Assembly (NCBI GenBank): GCA_965230525.1
Contig: OZ246008.1
Span: 620,001 to 684,000 of the forward strand
Source of the DNA: GCA-002733465 sp965230525
GTDB taxonomy: Bacteria > Pseudomonadota > Gammaproteobacteria > Enterobacterales > Kangiellaceae
Reading direction: 5' to 3'
Length of the DNA: 64,000 nt
Made by a program: the position numbers and the translations under genes. The number at the start of each line of letters is the position of its first letter. Within the stretch, counting starts at the first letter, position 1. The notes beneath the pieces are model-generated. The model saw only the letters and a list, made by a program, of their open reading frames with translations, had not been told where the DNA came from and ran no database searches. Of this stretch, positions 18,529 to 28,205 are shown one piece after another.

Positions 18529-18548
18529 TTTATTCTCCTCAGAAACGT

Positions 18549-20699
18549 CTAAAATTTTCGCTGATATTGAGCAAAGGATAACTGCTGATTAGCTAGCTGC
18601 TGCAGCAGTGGCGCAGGCTTAAACCAACGTTGCCCATACTCACCTAATTGCGTTTGGTAATGCATCAAACGTTGCAATACATGCTCCACACCCAATTCAT
18701 CAGCATATTGCAACGGGCCGCCTCTCCACGCAGGAAAGCCGTAACCGTAAACGTAAATTAAGTCACAATCGCTAGAGCGCTGAGCTATCCCTTGTTCTAA
18801 AATAAATGCGGCTTCGTTGATCATGCTAAACAACATTCGTTCGATAATTTCTTGTGGTTCTATTTGCCGTCGTACCACTGCAAACTCGTGCGCGAGTGAT
18901 TCACTTAATGCCGCTACCTCCGCATCGGGTAACTTCTCTCGACCTTGATAATGGTAAAACCCTCGTGCGGTTTTTTGTCCAAAACGCCCAAGCTCTGCTA
19001 ACCGATCGGCGATAGCAGCGTAGCTTGAATCACCTCGAGACAACGCGGGTTGTCCTTTACGCACGGCATAACTGATATCAAGCCCCGCCAAATCAGCCAT
19101 GGTAAACAATCCCATTGCCATGCCGAACTGTTCGAGCGCCTGATCAATTTGCTCCACACTTGCACCTTCTAGTAGTAATCGCATCCCTTCTCTGGCATAA
19201 GGCTCTAACATACGATTGCCAACAAAGCCGAAACAAACTCCGACAACCACTGCGACTTTTTTAATTCTTTTAGCTAAGGCCATACAACTGACGAGTACGC
19301 TTTCGGCGGTGTTCTCACAACGCACAACTTCTAGCAAAGGCATGACATTCGCAGGGCTAAAAAAGTGTAAACCAATCACTTTGTCGGGCCGCTCTGTCGC
19401 TTTAGCTATTTCATTAATATCGAGAGTTGAAGTATTAGAAGCCAGTATGCAGTCTGGGTGACAATGTAGGTCCAACTGCTTGAAAACTTCTTGCTTAACG
19501 CTCATTTCTTCAAACACCGCCTCGATAGCAAGGTCAACATTTTTTAGCTGGCAGTAGTCAGTTGTCACAGAAAGAAGTGAAGTTAAATGGTCGCTAGTTG
19601 CTTGATCGATCTTTTTCTTTTTAACCGCTGACTGATACTGTTTTTTTATGCGCTCAACTGCTTGCTCTAGCTGTTCTGCTGATCGATCGACTAAAACCAC
19701 CGGTATGCCTGCGTTTAAAAAGTTCATGGCAATTCCACTTCCCATGGTACCAGCCCCAATAACGCTAACATTATTAATTTTAGCTGGGGTAACCTGCGAT
19801 GAGATGTTATCAATTTTGCCAGCCTTTTTATCAGCAAAAAAAAGATGGATAAGTGCGCGAGCCTGAGCCGATGCCATACAACGCTTGAATAATTTTTGCT
19901 CTAGCAGTAACCCATCAGCCATTGATAGTCGTGTTGTAGCCTCAATTGCTTCGAGCGCGCAGCTAGTTGCTTTGAGCTGATGGCTTTTTTTCGGTAATGC
20001 TGCTGAGAACTCGGCAATATACTCAGTGACATCCTTTTGACAGGTCGCATGCTTTTGCGCAGTTGGAATAAGTGGCGCTTTGGCATCAATGAGTGAACAA
20101 GCATATTTAACCGCTTCATCATTTAGCTGGTCATCCACTAACTTGTCAAAAATGCCAGCACTTAGAGCACGTTTTGCAGAAATAGCTCGCCCGCTCAAAA
20201 TCATTTCACAAGCGATTTCGATACCCGCCACTCTAGGCAATCTTTGAGTTCCACCAGCACCTGGAATTAATCCCAGCTTAATTTCAGGCAAAGAGATTTT
20301 AGTGCCTTGTTTGGCGATGCGATAATGTGCCGCCAATGCCAACTCGAGACCACCTCCAAAGGCAATGCTTTCGAGCGCGATCACTACCAATTTTGCAGAA
20401 GCTTCTATAATATTGATCAGGGTTTTAAGATCAGGATAAGCCAGCACTTCATCAGCGTTAGAAAACTCTGTGATGTCAGCTCCACCAGAAAACATGCCAA
20501 TATTCGAAGCAATCACTAGCGCATCTATCTCTGTATCTGCTTGGGCTTTATTAAATGCGTTGAAAAGTTCAAACCGCATTACTTTCCCCATAGCATTGAT
20601 CGGCTTTTGATTTAATTTGATAAGTGCCACTCGACCAATTTTTTGATAAATTACAACTTCTACTTGTTGCTCTGAATTAATTTTTTTATTCTCACTCAT
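18549..20699 (-). CDS. FadB-like enoyl-CoA hydratase / 3-hydroxyacyl-CoA dehydrogenase
   Basis: Bifunctional beta-oxidation enzyme of 716 residues from the ATG at 20699. The N-terminal crotonase domain shows AFGGGLELAL and the catalytic-Glu segment LPEIKLGLIPGAGGTQRLPR. The C-terminal 3-hydroxyacyl-CoA dehydrogenase has the NAD-binding motif VIGAGTMGSGIA and GLHFFSPANVMPLLEVV with the catalytic His. The domain order and length resemble the peroxisomal-type bifunctional enzyme rather than the longer E. coli FadB. The frame is open to 20744, but that would overlap the acyl-CoA dehydrogenase gene; the ATG at 20699 follows its stop (20701-20703) by one base, giving tight coupling. Substrate chain type unknown. 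Confidence 0.92.
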   Translation of the reverse strand: MSENKKINSEQQVEVVIYQKIGRVALIKLNQKPINAMGKVMRFELFNAFNKAQADTEIDALVIASNIGMFSGGADITEFSNADEVLAYPDLKTLINIIEASAKLVVIALESIAFGGGLELALAAHYRIAKQGTKISLPEIKLGLIPGAGGTQRLPRVAGIEIACEMILSGRAISAKRALSAGIFDKLVDDQLNDEAVKYACSLIDAKAPLIPTAQKHATCQKDVTEYIAEFSAALPKKSHQLKATSCALEAIEATTRLSMADGLLLEQKLFKRCMASAQARALIHLFFADKKAGKIDNISSQVTPAKINNVSVIGAGTMGSGIAMNFLNAGIPVVLVDRSAEQLEQAVERIKKQYQSAVKKKKIDQATSDHLTSLLSVTTDYCQLKNVDLAIEAVFEEMSVKQEVFKQLDLHCHPDCILASNTSTLDINEIAKATERPDKVIGLHFFSPANVMPLLEVVRCENTAESVLVSCMALAKRIKKVAVVVGVCFGFVGNRMLEPYAREGMRLLLEGASVEQIDQALEQFGMAMGLFTMADLAGLDISYAVRKGQPALSRGDSSYAAIADRLAELGRFGQKTARGFYHYQGREKLPDAEVAALSESLAHEFAVVRRQIEPQEIIERMLFSMINEAAFILEQGIAQRSSDCDLIYVYGYGFPAWRGGPLQYADELGVEHVLQRLMHYQTQLGEYGQRWFKPAPLLQQLANQQLSFAQYQRKF

Positions 20700-20700
20700 T

Positions 20701-22503
20701 CTAAAACCACTCTGGTTGCATTTGGAAACAAGTCGTATTGGCATCGAGCAAACATTGACATTGACTGTCGATTTGAACTAACTCCCACTCGATGTAATAT
20801 TTAGCCGCTTGTATTTTTCCTCGATAAAACTGTTCCTCTTGCGCAACGGTTTGACCAGCTTGCAATTGGCTATCTGCAACTTGCGCTTGTCTTAGCCATA
20901 ACCAACTAACCAACACCTTTCCGAACACGTCAAGGTATTCCGTTGCGTTCGCCAGACCTTGATCGATATCTTTCGACATTTGCTCAATGAGACTTTTGGT
21001 TGTTGTATCAAGTTTAATAACCGCTTGTTGAACTTGATTTGCCAGCTGGGACAAACGCTCATGAGACGTTAATGTCGAACAAGTTTCTGTTATTTTCTCA
21101 ATGATCAAACGATATCCTTTTCCATTTTGTTGCAGCACTTTTCGACCCAGCAGATCAAGTCCATGGATTCCCTCAGTACCCTCGTGGATCGGATTTAATC
21201 GATTGTCTCGATAATATTGTTCAACTGGATATTCTCTGACATAGCCGGCTCCACCGAGTACTTGAATAGCATTTTCATTTGCCTTTAATCCATACTTTGA
21301 TGGCCAACTCTTTACCATAGGAGTTATAAAATCGAGCAGTAGAAACGCCTCAGCTCTTGTTTTGTCATCTTCGCCTGTTAAATGATCTTCCATCAGGCTC
21401 GACGCGTAAAAACACAATGCCATTCCACCTTCTGCGAAAGCTTTTTGAGAAAGTAACAAGCGCTTAACATCGGCGTGCTGAATGATATTAATTTGTTTAG
21501 ACAAAGGATCACGTTCTGAGGGTAACCGGCCTTGCGGACGTTCTCGTGCGTAGTCTAAAGAATAGTTAAACCCTTGATAGGCTAAGATCGCAGCACCTGC
21601 TCCCACTGCAATTCTAGCTTCGTTCATCATTTGAAACATGTAGCTTAAACCATGATTAGGTTTTCCCACCAGATAACCGATGGCACCTGCGTTTTCACCA
21701 AAATTAAGCACCGTGGAAGTGGTATTCCGAAAACCCATTTTGTGCAATAAGCCAGCTAGGTTTACATCGTTTCGTTGACAAGGCTTTCCATCACTATCAA
21801 CCAAATATTTGGGCACAATGAATAGACTAATTCCTTTAGCGCCAGCCGGTGCATCTTGAATGCGGGCGATTACAAAATGAAATATGTTTTCCGTTAGTTC
21901 GTGGTCGCCGCCTGAAATATACATTTTATTTCCGAAGAGGCGGTAACTACCGTCTTCTTGTGGTTGCGCAGTTGTTTTTATGTCTGCCAATGCAGACCCT
22001 TGACCTGGCTCTGTTAGGGCCATTGTGCCACTCGCTCTACCGTCAAGCATTGCGGGTAAATAAAGAGATTTTTGTTCTTCTGAACCAAAGGTGTTGAGTA
22101 AGTTGGCCGCGCCAATGGTTAATGAGGAGTAACAGGTCGTTGCAATATTCGCAGCACCGAAATAAGCGAGCGCTGCGCGCAATACGACTTCGGGTAGTTG
22201 CATGCCGCCATTATCAAAGTCATGGTGTGCCGCCAAAAAACCCGCTTCTGCAAAGGCATCCCAAGCGGGTTTAGTTTGCTCGACCAGTACAATTTTTTCA
22301 CCATCAAATTTCGGCTCATTTTGATCCGCGAGACTATTATGATTGGCAAAATATTTTTCAGCGATATTTTTTGCTGTATTTAAAGTTGCATCAAAAATCT
22401 CTCTTGAATGCTCTTGATAACGCGGGCGAGAAAGTAATGACTCTGTTTGTAAAAATTCAAAAAGTAAAAATGAGAGATCTCGGTCGTTTAATAATTGGTT
22501 CAT
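20701..22503 (-). CDS. Acyl-CoA dehydrogenase with C-terminal extension domain
   Basis: FAD-dependent acyl-CoA dehydrogenase of 600 residues, introducing the 2,3-double bond in the first oxidation step. It has the flavin-binding segment MALTEPGQGSALADIK, then VLGGAGYVREYPVEQYYRDN and the IHEGTEGIHGLDLLGRK catalytic block. The extra roughly 130 residues after the core correspond to the C-terminal domain of the long proteobacterial acyl-CoA dehydrogenases with about 590-600 residues. It precedes the FadB-like gene with one base between stop and start. Electron acceptor would be ETF. Together with its neighbours it makes a complete beta-oxidation round. Confidence 0.93.
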   Translation of the reverse strand: MNQLLNDRDLSFLLFEFLQTESLLSRPRYQEHSREIFDATLNTAKNIAEKYFANHNSLADQNEPKFDGEKIVLVEQTKPAWDAFAEAGFLAAHHDFDNGGMQLPEVVLRAALAYFGAANIATTCYSSLTIGAANLLNTFGSEEQKSLYLPAMLDGRASGTMALTEPGQGSALADIKTTAQPQEDGSYRLFGNKMYISGGDHELTENIFHFVIARIQDAPAGAKGISLFIVPKYLVDSDGKPCQRNDVNLAGLLHKMGFRNTTSTVLNFGENAGAIGYLVGKPNHGLSYMFQMMNEARIAVGAGAAILAYQGFNYSLDYARERPQGRLPSERDPLSKQINIIQHADVKRLLLSQKAFAEGGMALCFYASSLMEDHLTGEDDKTRAEAFLLLDFITPMVKSWPSKYGLKANENAIQVLGGAGYVREYPVEQYYRDNRLNPIHEGTEGIHGLDLLGRKVLQQNGKGYRLIIEKITETCSTLTSHERLSQLANQVQQAVIKLDTTTKSLIEQMSKDIDQGLANATEYLDVFGKVLVSWLWLRQAQVADSQLQAGQTVAQEEQFYRGKIQAAKYYIEWELVQIDSQCQCLLDANTTCFQMQPEWF

Positions 22504-22603
22504 AGTAAATTCACTTAATTACAGATTAGACTATGTTCCATTTGAACGGTTATTTGTCACTAGCTCAACGACTTGCGATGTCTACTCATAAAGTTATGAA
22601 TAA

Positions 22604-23443
22604 TTAGGTTGCTGCATCATCAATCGCTTTTTGTACCAGTTGAGCGTAACTTTTAAGCGCTTTGTTAGGAAATAACAATCGAAACCAATAAAGCATCCTT
22701 GTCATCAAATCCGAACGCGGTAAGAAGAATTGATGATATCCTTTAAGACTCATCAGCAGAGTTTGCAACGCAATATCTTGTGAAGAATATTTACATTTCT
22801 CTGCCATTTTATTAGCCGCTTTTCTCTGACTTTCTGTCATGGAAGAAGCGTTTAGAATATTACTGTTAAAATAAGTCGGCATTGCTGTGGCAACTTGAAT
22901 ACCCATTTGCTTATATTCCATTGATAAGCAATCACCAAGTGCAATCAATGCCGCTTTAGAGGTACCATAAGCAGCGCCGTAAATTTGTGGAAGAACGGAT
23001 GCACTGCTGGCAATATTTATAATTAATCCATGTCGTTGTGAAAGCATAGTGGGAATGACCGACTGACAACCGTATGCGGTACCAAAGAAGTTGATATTCA
23101 TTAACTGGTGCCACTTTTTCGGATCAATTTTGTGAATAGACTCTCCCAAACCGATACCCGCGTTATTAATCAGTATATCAATTCCCTGCATCGAATGAAT
23201 AAAACTCTGCAACGCATTGTGAAGCGAAGTTTGATCGGAAACATCAACTTGAAACGTTTGAATAATTTGCTGCTCATGCTTGGCTGCAAGCGACTCGATT
23301 GGGTTTAAATCAATTGCCGCAATATGCCAACCTGCTTGATTAAACAAGTCGCAAAAGCTGCGCCCTAAACCACTGGCAGCTCCGGTAATTGCTACACGTC
23401 GCCCACTAAAACGACTAGTCAGTTTAGCTAGTACTGAATCCAT
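22604..23443 (-). CDS. SDR-family oxidoreductase
   Basis: Third classical SDR of the window, 279 residues: TGAASGLG at residues 20-27, NNAGIG, the catalytic Ser in NIASSAS and YGTSK. The C-terminal hydrophobic and basic segment (LMTRMLYWFRLLFPNKALK) may give peripheral membrane association, as in SDRs acting on lipids or steroids. It lies 100 bp upstream of the acyl-CoA dehydrogenase and 23 bp downstream of the hydrolase gene, in the same operon. It may oxidise a hydroxyl on the same lipid-like substrate. The family is certain, the substrate unknown. Confidence 0.88.
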   Translation of the reverse strand: MDSVLAKLTSRFSGRRVAITGAASGLGRSFCDLFNQAGWHIAAIDLNPIESLAAKHEQQIIQTFQVDVSDQTSLHNALQSFIHSMQGIDILINNAGIGLGESIHKIDPKKWHQLMNINFFGTAYGCQSVIPTMLSQRHGLIINIASSASVLPQIYGAAYGTSKAALIALGDCLSMEYKQMGIQVATAMPTYFNSNILNASSMTESQRKAANKMAEKCKYSSQDIALQTLLMSLKGYHQFFLPRSDLMTRMLYWFRLLFPNKALKSYAQLVQKAIDDAAT

Positions 23444-23466
23444 TTAATTCCTCTAATCAAATTGCC

Positions 23467-24375
23467 TTATACTGGTTTTAGCAACGATTGAATAAAGCTA
23501 ACTTGATCGTTAACCGCGCTTTCAAAAGCATCTTCAAGGTATATATCGAAATGACCTATTGGGTACTTGATAAGTGTTGCTTTCGTTCCTAGCTTTTTCG
23601 CGACATCGATAGCAGCTTGAGGCGATACAACACTATCGTACTTACAAATTTGAATTAGTACGGGATGCTTAATCTTGTTAACGTATTGATTGGGATGATA
23701 GTTAGCGCCGGTGATTATTAACCGTGCTGCAATCGAATTGACAAAATCTTCGGCTTCAAAATGGTGATAATTGCGATAGGTTTCTTCGCTTGACATTGCA
23801 GCCATTTCGCCGGGCTTTCCGATTAGCGGAATATAATGTGGAGACAGGCCAAAGGCTGACCGAATGAGATCATACAATCCATGGCCAACCAACCTTAGTG
23901 TATAGCCTAGGCCAGCGTACTCCATTAACTTTGCTGATGACGCTTTGCTATCGAGCATCGGGCACTGACAAATACACCCGAGAATATCACCGTCTTGTGC
24001 ACCAACCACAAAAGAGTGACCGCCACCGTAAGAGGAACCCCATAAAATGATTTTTTTATTATCGAAGGTCGCAGATTGACGCACATAGTCAATAGCCGCG
24101 TGCCAATCTTTATGTTGTTCTTTGGGGTTAACGAGTTGCCGAGGTTCGCCATCACTATCACCATAGTAACGATAGTCAAATAGCACGACTGCACAACCAG
24201 CTAATGCAAATCGATGTGCATATTGTAGTAAACGACCACGCTTGGTACCGCCGAGCCCGTGTGCCATTATAACGCAAGGGAATGGCTCTTTAGCTGTACC
24301 TTGGGGAGCAATATACCATCCTCGAATAGTAGTACCTTGCGATTGAAACTCGATATCAACTACTTTATCCATCAT
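23467..24375 (-). CDS. Alpha/beta-hydrolase
   Basis: Serine hydrolase of about 302 residues. The oxyanion segment MAHGLGGTKRG, nucleophile motif WGSSYGGGH, an Asp in the CKYDSVVSP segment and the His in YPIGHFDIY complete the triad. The frame is open to 24417, but AAGG lies just before the tandem ATG ATG at 24375/24372, and the added upstream residues show no homology-like pattern, so a start at 24375 or 24372 is preferred. No signal peptide from that start. It is first in the operon leading into the SDR and beta-oxidation genes, consistent with an esterase or thioesterase that releases the acid to be degraded. Confidence 0.85.
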   Translation of the reverse strand: MMDKVVDIEFQSQGTTIRGWYIAPQGTAKEPFPCVIMAHGLGGTKRGRLLQYAHRFALAGCAVVLFDYRYYGDSDGEPRQLVNPKEQHKDWHAAIDYVRQSATFDNKKIILWGSSYGGGHSFVVGAQDGDILGCICQCPMLDSKASSAKLMEYAGLGYTLRLVGHGLYDLIRSAFGLSPHYIPLIGKPGEMAAMSSEETYRNYHHFEAEDFVNSIAARLIITGANYHPNQYVNKIKHPVLIQICKYDSVVSPQAAIDVAKKLGTKATLIKYPIGHFDIYLEDAFESAVNDQVSFIQSLLKPV

Positions 24376-24565
24376 AACCTTAGCGATCGTCTTAAAAACC
24401 AAAAACAGCATAATCAAATTGCTACAAAAGAACAGGAAGTTAGATGTCCGATTAGCTTATTTCGATTGCTAACCAATAGGCTCAAGTGATCGAGTTAGCG
24501 TGAGGAAATCGCTGAGTAAGCAGAAATAGTATGGATTTTTAATGATCCGTTCTTAATCGAAAATA

Positions 24566-24589
24566 TTAACCCAAAGCGCTTTGGATTAA
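24566..24589. promoter_or_regulatory. 24-bp palindrome upstream of the beta-oxidation operon
   Basis: Perfect 14-bp core CCAAAGCGCTTTGG (24571-24584), flanked by one mismatched pair and then TTAA on both sides. A central CG inside AAAGCGCTTT is the usual form of LacI-family operators. It lies about 190 bp upstream of the hydrolase start, in the 346-bp gap that also holds the gcvP terminator. No LacI-family gene is in the window. Confidence 0.45.
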
Positions 24590-24646
24590 GGTTTTAACTT
24601 TCAAGTAATTAAGGATTCGAGAGCTGAAGATTCAAGAATTTAAGGC

Positions 24647-24677
24647 AAAAAAATAGACAATCAAATGATTGTCTATT
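24647..24677 (-). terminator. Rho-independent terminator of gcvP
   Basis: Perfect 12-bp inverted repeat AATAGACAATCA / TGATTGTCTATT with a 2-base spacer (24652-24677). On the minus strand it runs directly into a T-tract (24653-24647). It is 44 bp beyond the gcvP stop. The stem is AT-rich. Confidence 0.82.
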
Positions 24678-24721
24678 CTAAAGTAGTGATCAGATTCTAT
24701 TTTTGAAATATTTAACAAAAT

Positions 24722-27595
24722 CTAACGATACTCATCCGGCGAAGGGCAACTACAAATCAAGTTTCTATCGCCATAAACATCATCTATTCGATTTACGCTT
24801 GGCCAAAATTTATTAATTTCTTGTCCGGCAACCGGAAACAGGCCGTCTTTTATCGAATAAGGTTTATTCCAATCCAGTAAGTCAACTTTGGTGTGTGGCG
24901 CGTTAGTGAGCGGATTGTTATCTGCTGGCCATTCTCCTGACTTGACTTTATCGGTCTCTTGTTTAATGGCGATCATTGCATCAACAAATCGATCAATTTC
25001 AAACAACGATTCACTTTCCGTGGGCTCGATCATAAATGTACCTGCCACTGGAAAAGACATGGTTGGCGCATGGAACCCATAATCCATCAATCGTTTAGCA
25101 AAATCGACTTCGGTAATGCCGGTTTCTGCTTTGATAGGTCGCAGATCAACAATACACTCATGAGCGACTTTGTTGTTTCGACCACGATACAAAATGGGGT
25201 AATGCTCACTGAGTTTATTGGTCAAGTAGTTGGCATTTAGTAACGCCATTTTGGTTGAATTAGTGACCCCTTCTTGACCTAACATGGCAATATACATCCA
25301 AGTAATCGGTAACACACCGGCACTACCATAAGGAGCTGCCGAGACTGCACCGTTAGCTTTCTCAACACCATCCACTTGGCGCACAGTGTGATTCGGTAAA
25401 AATTCCGCCAAGTGTTGTTTTACTCCAATTGGGCCGACACCCGGACCGCCACCACCGTGCGGAATTGAGAAGGTTTTGTGAAGATTCAAGTGAGAAACAT
25501 CTGACCCCATTAAGCCCGGCGACGTGATCCCAACCTGTGCGTTCATATTTGCGCCGTCCATGTAAACCTGACCACCGTGTTCATGAATGAGATTACAGAT
25601 ATCCATAATTGATTCTTCAAATACACCGTGGGTAGACGGGTAAGTAATCATTAGGCAAGAAAGGTTGTCGGAAACTTGCTCTGCTTTGGTTTTTAAATCA
25701 TCAAAATCGACGTTACCATTTTCATCACAGTTAACAATAACTACCTTCATGTTTGCCATTTGTGCACTAGCCGGATTAGTACCGTGCGCTGAACTTGGGA
25801 TGAGGCAAATATTGCGATGTCCCTGGCCTTGAGACTCATGGTATTTTTGAATTGCTAGCAGCCCGGCGTACTCTCCTTGAGCGCCCGAGTTAGGCTGCAA
25901 AGAGACCGCATCATAACCGGTAATTTCAGCAAGCCATTGCTCAAGATCTTGAGTCATTTGCTGATAACCTCGACTTTGTTCCGCCGGTGCAAATGGATGA
26001 ATATTAGAAAACTCAGGCCAAGTCACGGGGATCATTTCTGAAGTGGCATTTAACTTCATGGTGCAACTACCTAAGGCGATCATACCGTGAGCTAATGAGA
26101 AGTCTTTATTTTCTAGTTGCTTTAAATAGCGCAGCATTTCTGTTTCGGAATGATGCGTATTAAAAACGGGGTGAGTAAGAATTTCGTCTTCTCGTAACAA
26201 TGACTGTGGAATTGATTGCGTCTCGCTCACCGCCTTGTCGAGGGACTCTAAATCCAGAGTTGCGGTCTCACCCGAAAGTACCTGATAAAGTGCTTGCAGC
26301 TCAACTTCACCAACCGTTTCATCAAGGGTCAAACCGAACTGCCCATTTCCATCAACTCTCAAATTAATTTTGGCCTGCGCTGCACGTGCCACAATTTCAT
26401 CGGACAGGTGATCAAATGTGAGGGTGTCAAAATAGTTTTGGTTGACCAACTTTAAACCGCTATCAGACGCTGCTTTTGCAATGATTTGAGTGTAACGATT
26501 GATGCGGTTTGCGATCCGCTTTAGTCCCTGAGGTCCGTGATAAACAGCGTAAAAGCCTGCAATATTAGCGAGTAAAACTTGCGCGGTACAAATATTGGAA
26601 GTGGCCTTCTCACGGCGAATATGTTGTTCACGAGTTTGCATAGCCATTCTTAAAGCGGGACGTTGATTGGTATCAATCGAAACGCCGATAATTCGTCCGG
26701 GCATTGACCGCTTGAATTTGTCACGTGTTGCAAAAAAGGCTGCATGTGGGCCACCGAATCCCATCGGAACACCAAATCGTTGTGAACAGCCCAATACGAT
26801 ATCAGCGCCGAGTGAACCAGGAGAAGTAAGCATCACCAAACTCATAATATCCGCTGCCACCGCAACAATGGCATTGTTCGCTTGTAACGCTGGAATTATG
26901 CCAGCAAGATCAATCACTTCACCTGTTCGGCTGGTATATTGGATAAATGCGCCAAAAACATCATGCTGGGCAGCGTTTTCTGGCTGGTCGATAACCAATT
27001 CAAATCCGTAATGCTCTGCGCGAGTCTTGATCACATCGATTGTCTGCGGAAAAGCATTCTGGTCGACAAAAAATTGATTTGATTTCTTATTTTTGGACAC
27101 TCGTTTTGCCATTGCCATGGCTTCGGCAGCCGCAGTGGCTTCGTCCAACAGAGAAGCACTGGCCAGCTCCATGCCGGTCAAATCAATTGTCATTTGTTGG
27201 TAATTAATTATCGCCTCTAAACGGCCTTGAGCAATTTCCGGCTGGTAAGGCGTATAGGCGGTGTACCATCCCGGATTTTCCAACACATTTCGCAAAATGA
27301 CCGTGGGCGTTTCGGTGGGGTAATATCCCATTCCGATGTAGTTGGTAAAAAGCTGATTTTTGCCAGCAATTTCGGCCAAGTCTTTTAGCGCTTGCTGCTC
27401 TGTACGAGCATGAGGGATATTAAGCGCCTGTGGTAATCTGATTTTGTTGGGTACCGTTTCAACCACTAAATCGTCTAAAGAATCAACCGACAAGGATTCA
27501 AGCATAGTTTGAGTTTCTTGTTGATCGGGACCAATATGGCGATCTTGGAATTCTTGAACATTTTGTAGTTGGTTAAGACTTGGTTTCATCATCAT
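24722..27595 (-). CDS. gcvP: Glycine dehydrogenase (decarboxylating), P protein
   Basis: PLP enzyme of the glycine cleavage system that decarboxylates glycine and passes aminomethyl to the lipoyl arm of GcvH. Single-chain form of 957 residues, the same length as E. coli GcvP, not the split alpha/beta type. The N-terminus DRHIGP is characteristic. The PLP-lysine motif HLNLHKTFSIPHGGGGPG is present. The start is one of three tandem ATGs (27595, 27592, 27589), which cannot be told apart. Last gene of gcvT-gcvH-gcvP, 172 bp after gcvH, and followed by a clear terminator. Confidence 0.97.
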   Translation of the reverse strand: MMMKPSLNQLQNVQEFQDRHIGPDQQETQTMLESLSVDSLDDLVVETVPNKIRLPQALNIPHARTEQQALKDLAEIAGKNQLFTNYIGMGYYPTETPTVILRNVLENPGWYTAYTPYQPEIAQGRLEAIINYQQMTIDLTGMELASASLLDEATAAAEAMAMAKRVSKNKKSNQFFVDQNAFPQTIDVIKTRAEHYGFELVIDQPENAAQHDVFGAFIQYTSRTGEVIDLAGIIPALQANNAIVAVAADIMSLVMLTSPGSLGADIVLGCSQRFGVPMGFGGPHAAFFATRDKFKRSMPGRIIGVSIDTNQRPALRMAMQTREQHIRREKATSNICTAQVLLANIAGFYAVYHGPQGLKRIANRINRYTQIIAKAASDSGLKLVNQNYFDTLTFDHLSDEIVARAAQAKINLRVDGNGQFGLTLDETVGEVELQALYQVLSGETATLDLESLDKAVSETQSIPQSLLREDEILTHPVFNTHHSETEMLRYLKQLENKDFSLAHGMIALGSCTMKLNATSEMIPVTWPEFSNIHPFAPAEQSRGYQQMTQDLEQWLAEITGYDAVSLQPNSGAQGEYAGLLAIQKYHESQGQGHRNICLIPSSAHGTNPASAQMANMKVVIVNCDENGNVDFDDLKTKAEQVSDNLSCLMITYPSTHGVFEESIMDICNLIHEHGGQVYMDGANMNAQVGITSPGLMGSDVSHLNLHKTFSIPHGGGGPGVGPIGVKQHLAEFLPNHTVRQVDGVEKANGAVSAAPYGSAGVLPITWMYIAMLGQEGVTNSTKMALLNANYLTNKLSEHYPILYRGRNNKVAHECIVDLRPIKAETGITEVDFAKRLMDYGFHAPTMSFPVAGTFMIEPTESESLFEIDRFVDAMIAIKQETDKVKSGEWPADNNPLTNAPHTKVDLLDWNKPYSIKDGLFPVAGQEINKFWPSVNRIDDVYGDRNLICSCPSPDEYR

Positions 27596-27711
27596 TCTCA
27601 GTAGTAAAAATAATCTTTAATAGTGAATATACGAGTGCAATCTTGATTACAGCCAGCTCAAGACTGATTGAGCAGTCGATATTGGCTATTAAATTGAATA
27701 GGAGACAAACA

Positions 27712-27739
27712 AAAGCCCCAAATTTTTCATTGAGGCTTT
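27712..27739. terminator. Intercistronic hairpin between gcvH and gcvP
   Basis: Inverted repeat with arms AAAGCC / GGCTTT plus partial inner pairing and a loop containing TTTTTC. No long T-tract follows on the minus strand. Possibly an attenuator or RNA-processing hairpin that tunes gcvP below gcvTH. Confidence 0.4.
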
Positions 27740-27767
27740 GTTATATTATTCGGTAGCAATCGCTGAT

Positions 27768-28154
27768 TTAATCTTCGATTTCGTTCTGGTAACTTTCAGC
27801 GTCCATCAGCCCTTCTAGTTCTGAAGGCTCAGATGGTTGCATTTTGAACATCCATCCATCGTCATAAGGCGAAGAGTTTACGGTTTCTGGCGCATCTTCT
27901 AAGTCTTCATTCACCGCAATGATGGTTCCAGATAGCGGTGCATAAATGTCAGACGCTGCTTTAACTGATTCAACTACAGCAATTTCATCTTCAAGTGCCA
28001 CTTCACTATCAACATCGGGCAACTCAACATAAACCACATCACCCAGCAACTCTTGTGCATGGTCAGTGATACCAATTGTCACGGTACCATCCTCTTCCTC
28101 TCTGACCCATTCGTGGGAGCTAATATATTTTAAATCACTCGGTACATTACTCAT
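27768..28154 (-). CDS. gcvH: Glycine cleavage system H protein
   Basis: Small lipoyl carrier of 128 residues that shuttles the aminomethyl group between GcvP, GcvT and the L protein. The lipoylated Lys lies in VESVKAASDIYAPLSG. The N-terminus YISSHEWVR and the C-terminal GWMFKM are family landmarks, and the acidic composition is typical. Between gcvT (51 bp gap) and gcvP, all on the minus strand. Confidence 0.97.
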   Translation of the reverse strand: MSNVPSDLKYISSHEWVREEEDGTVTIGITDHAQELLGDVVYVELPDVDSEVALEDEIAVVESVKAASDIYAPLSGTIIAVNEDLEDAPETVNSSPYDDGWMFKMQPSEPSELEGLMDAESYQNEIED

Positions 28155-28205
28155 TTTATATTCCTCAATCGTCTGAATTCTGCGGCTTACTTTAAGCGCG
28201 ATAGT

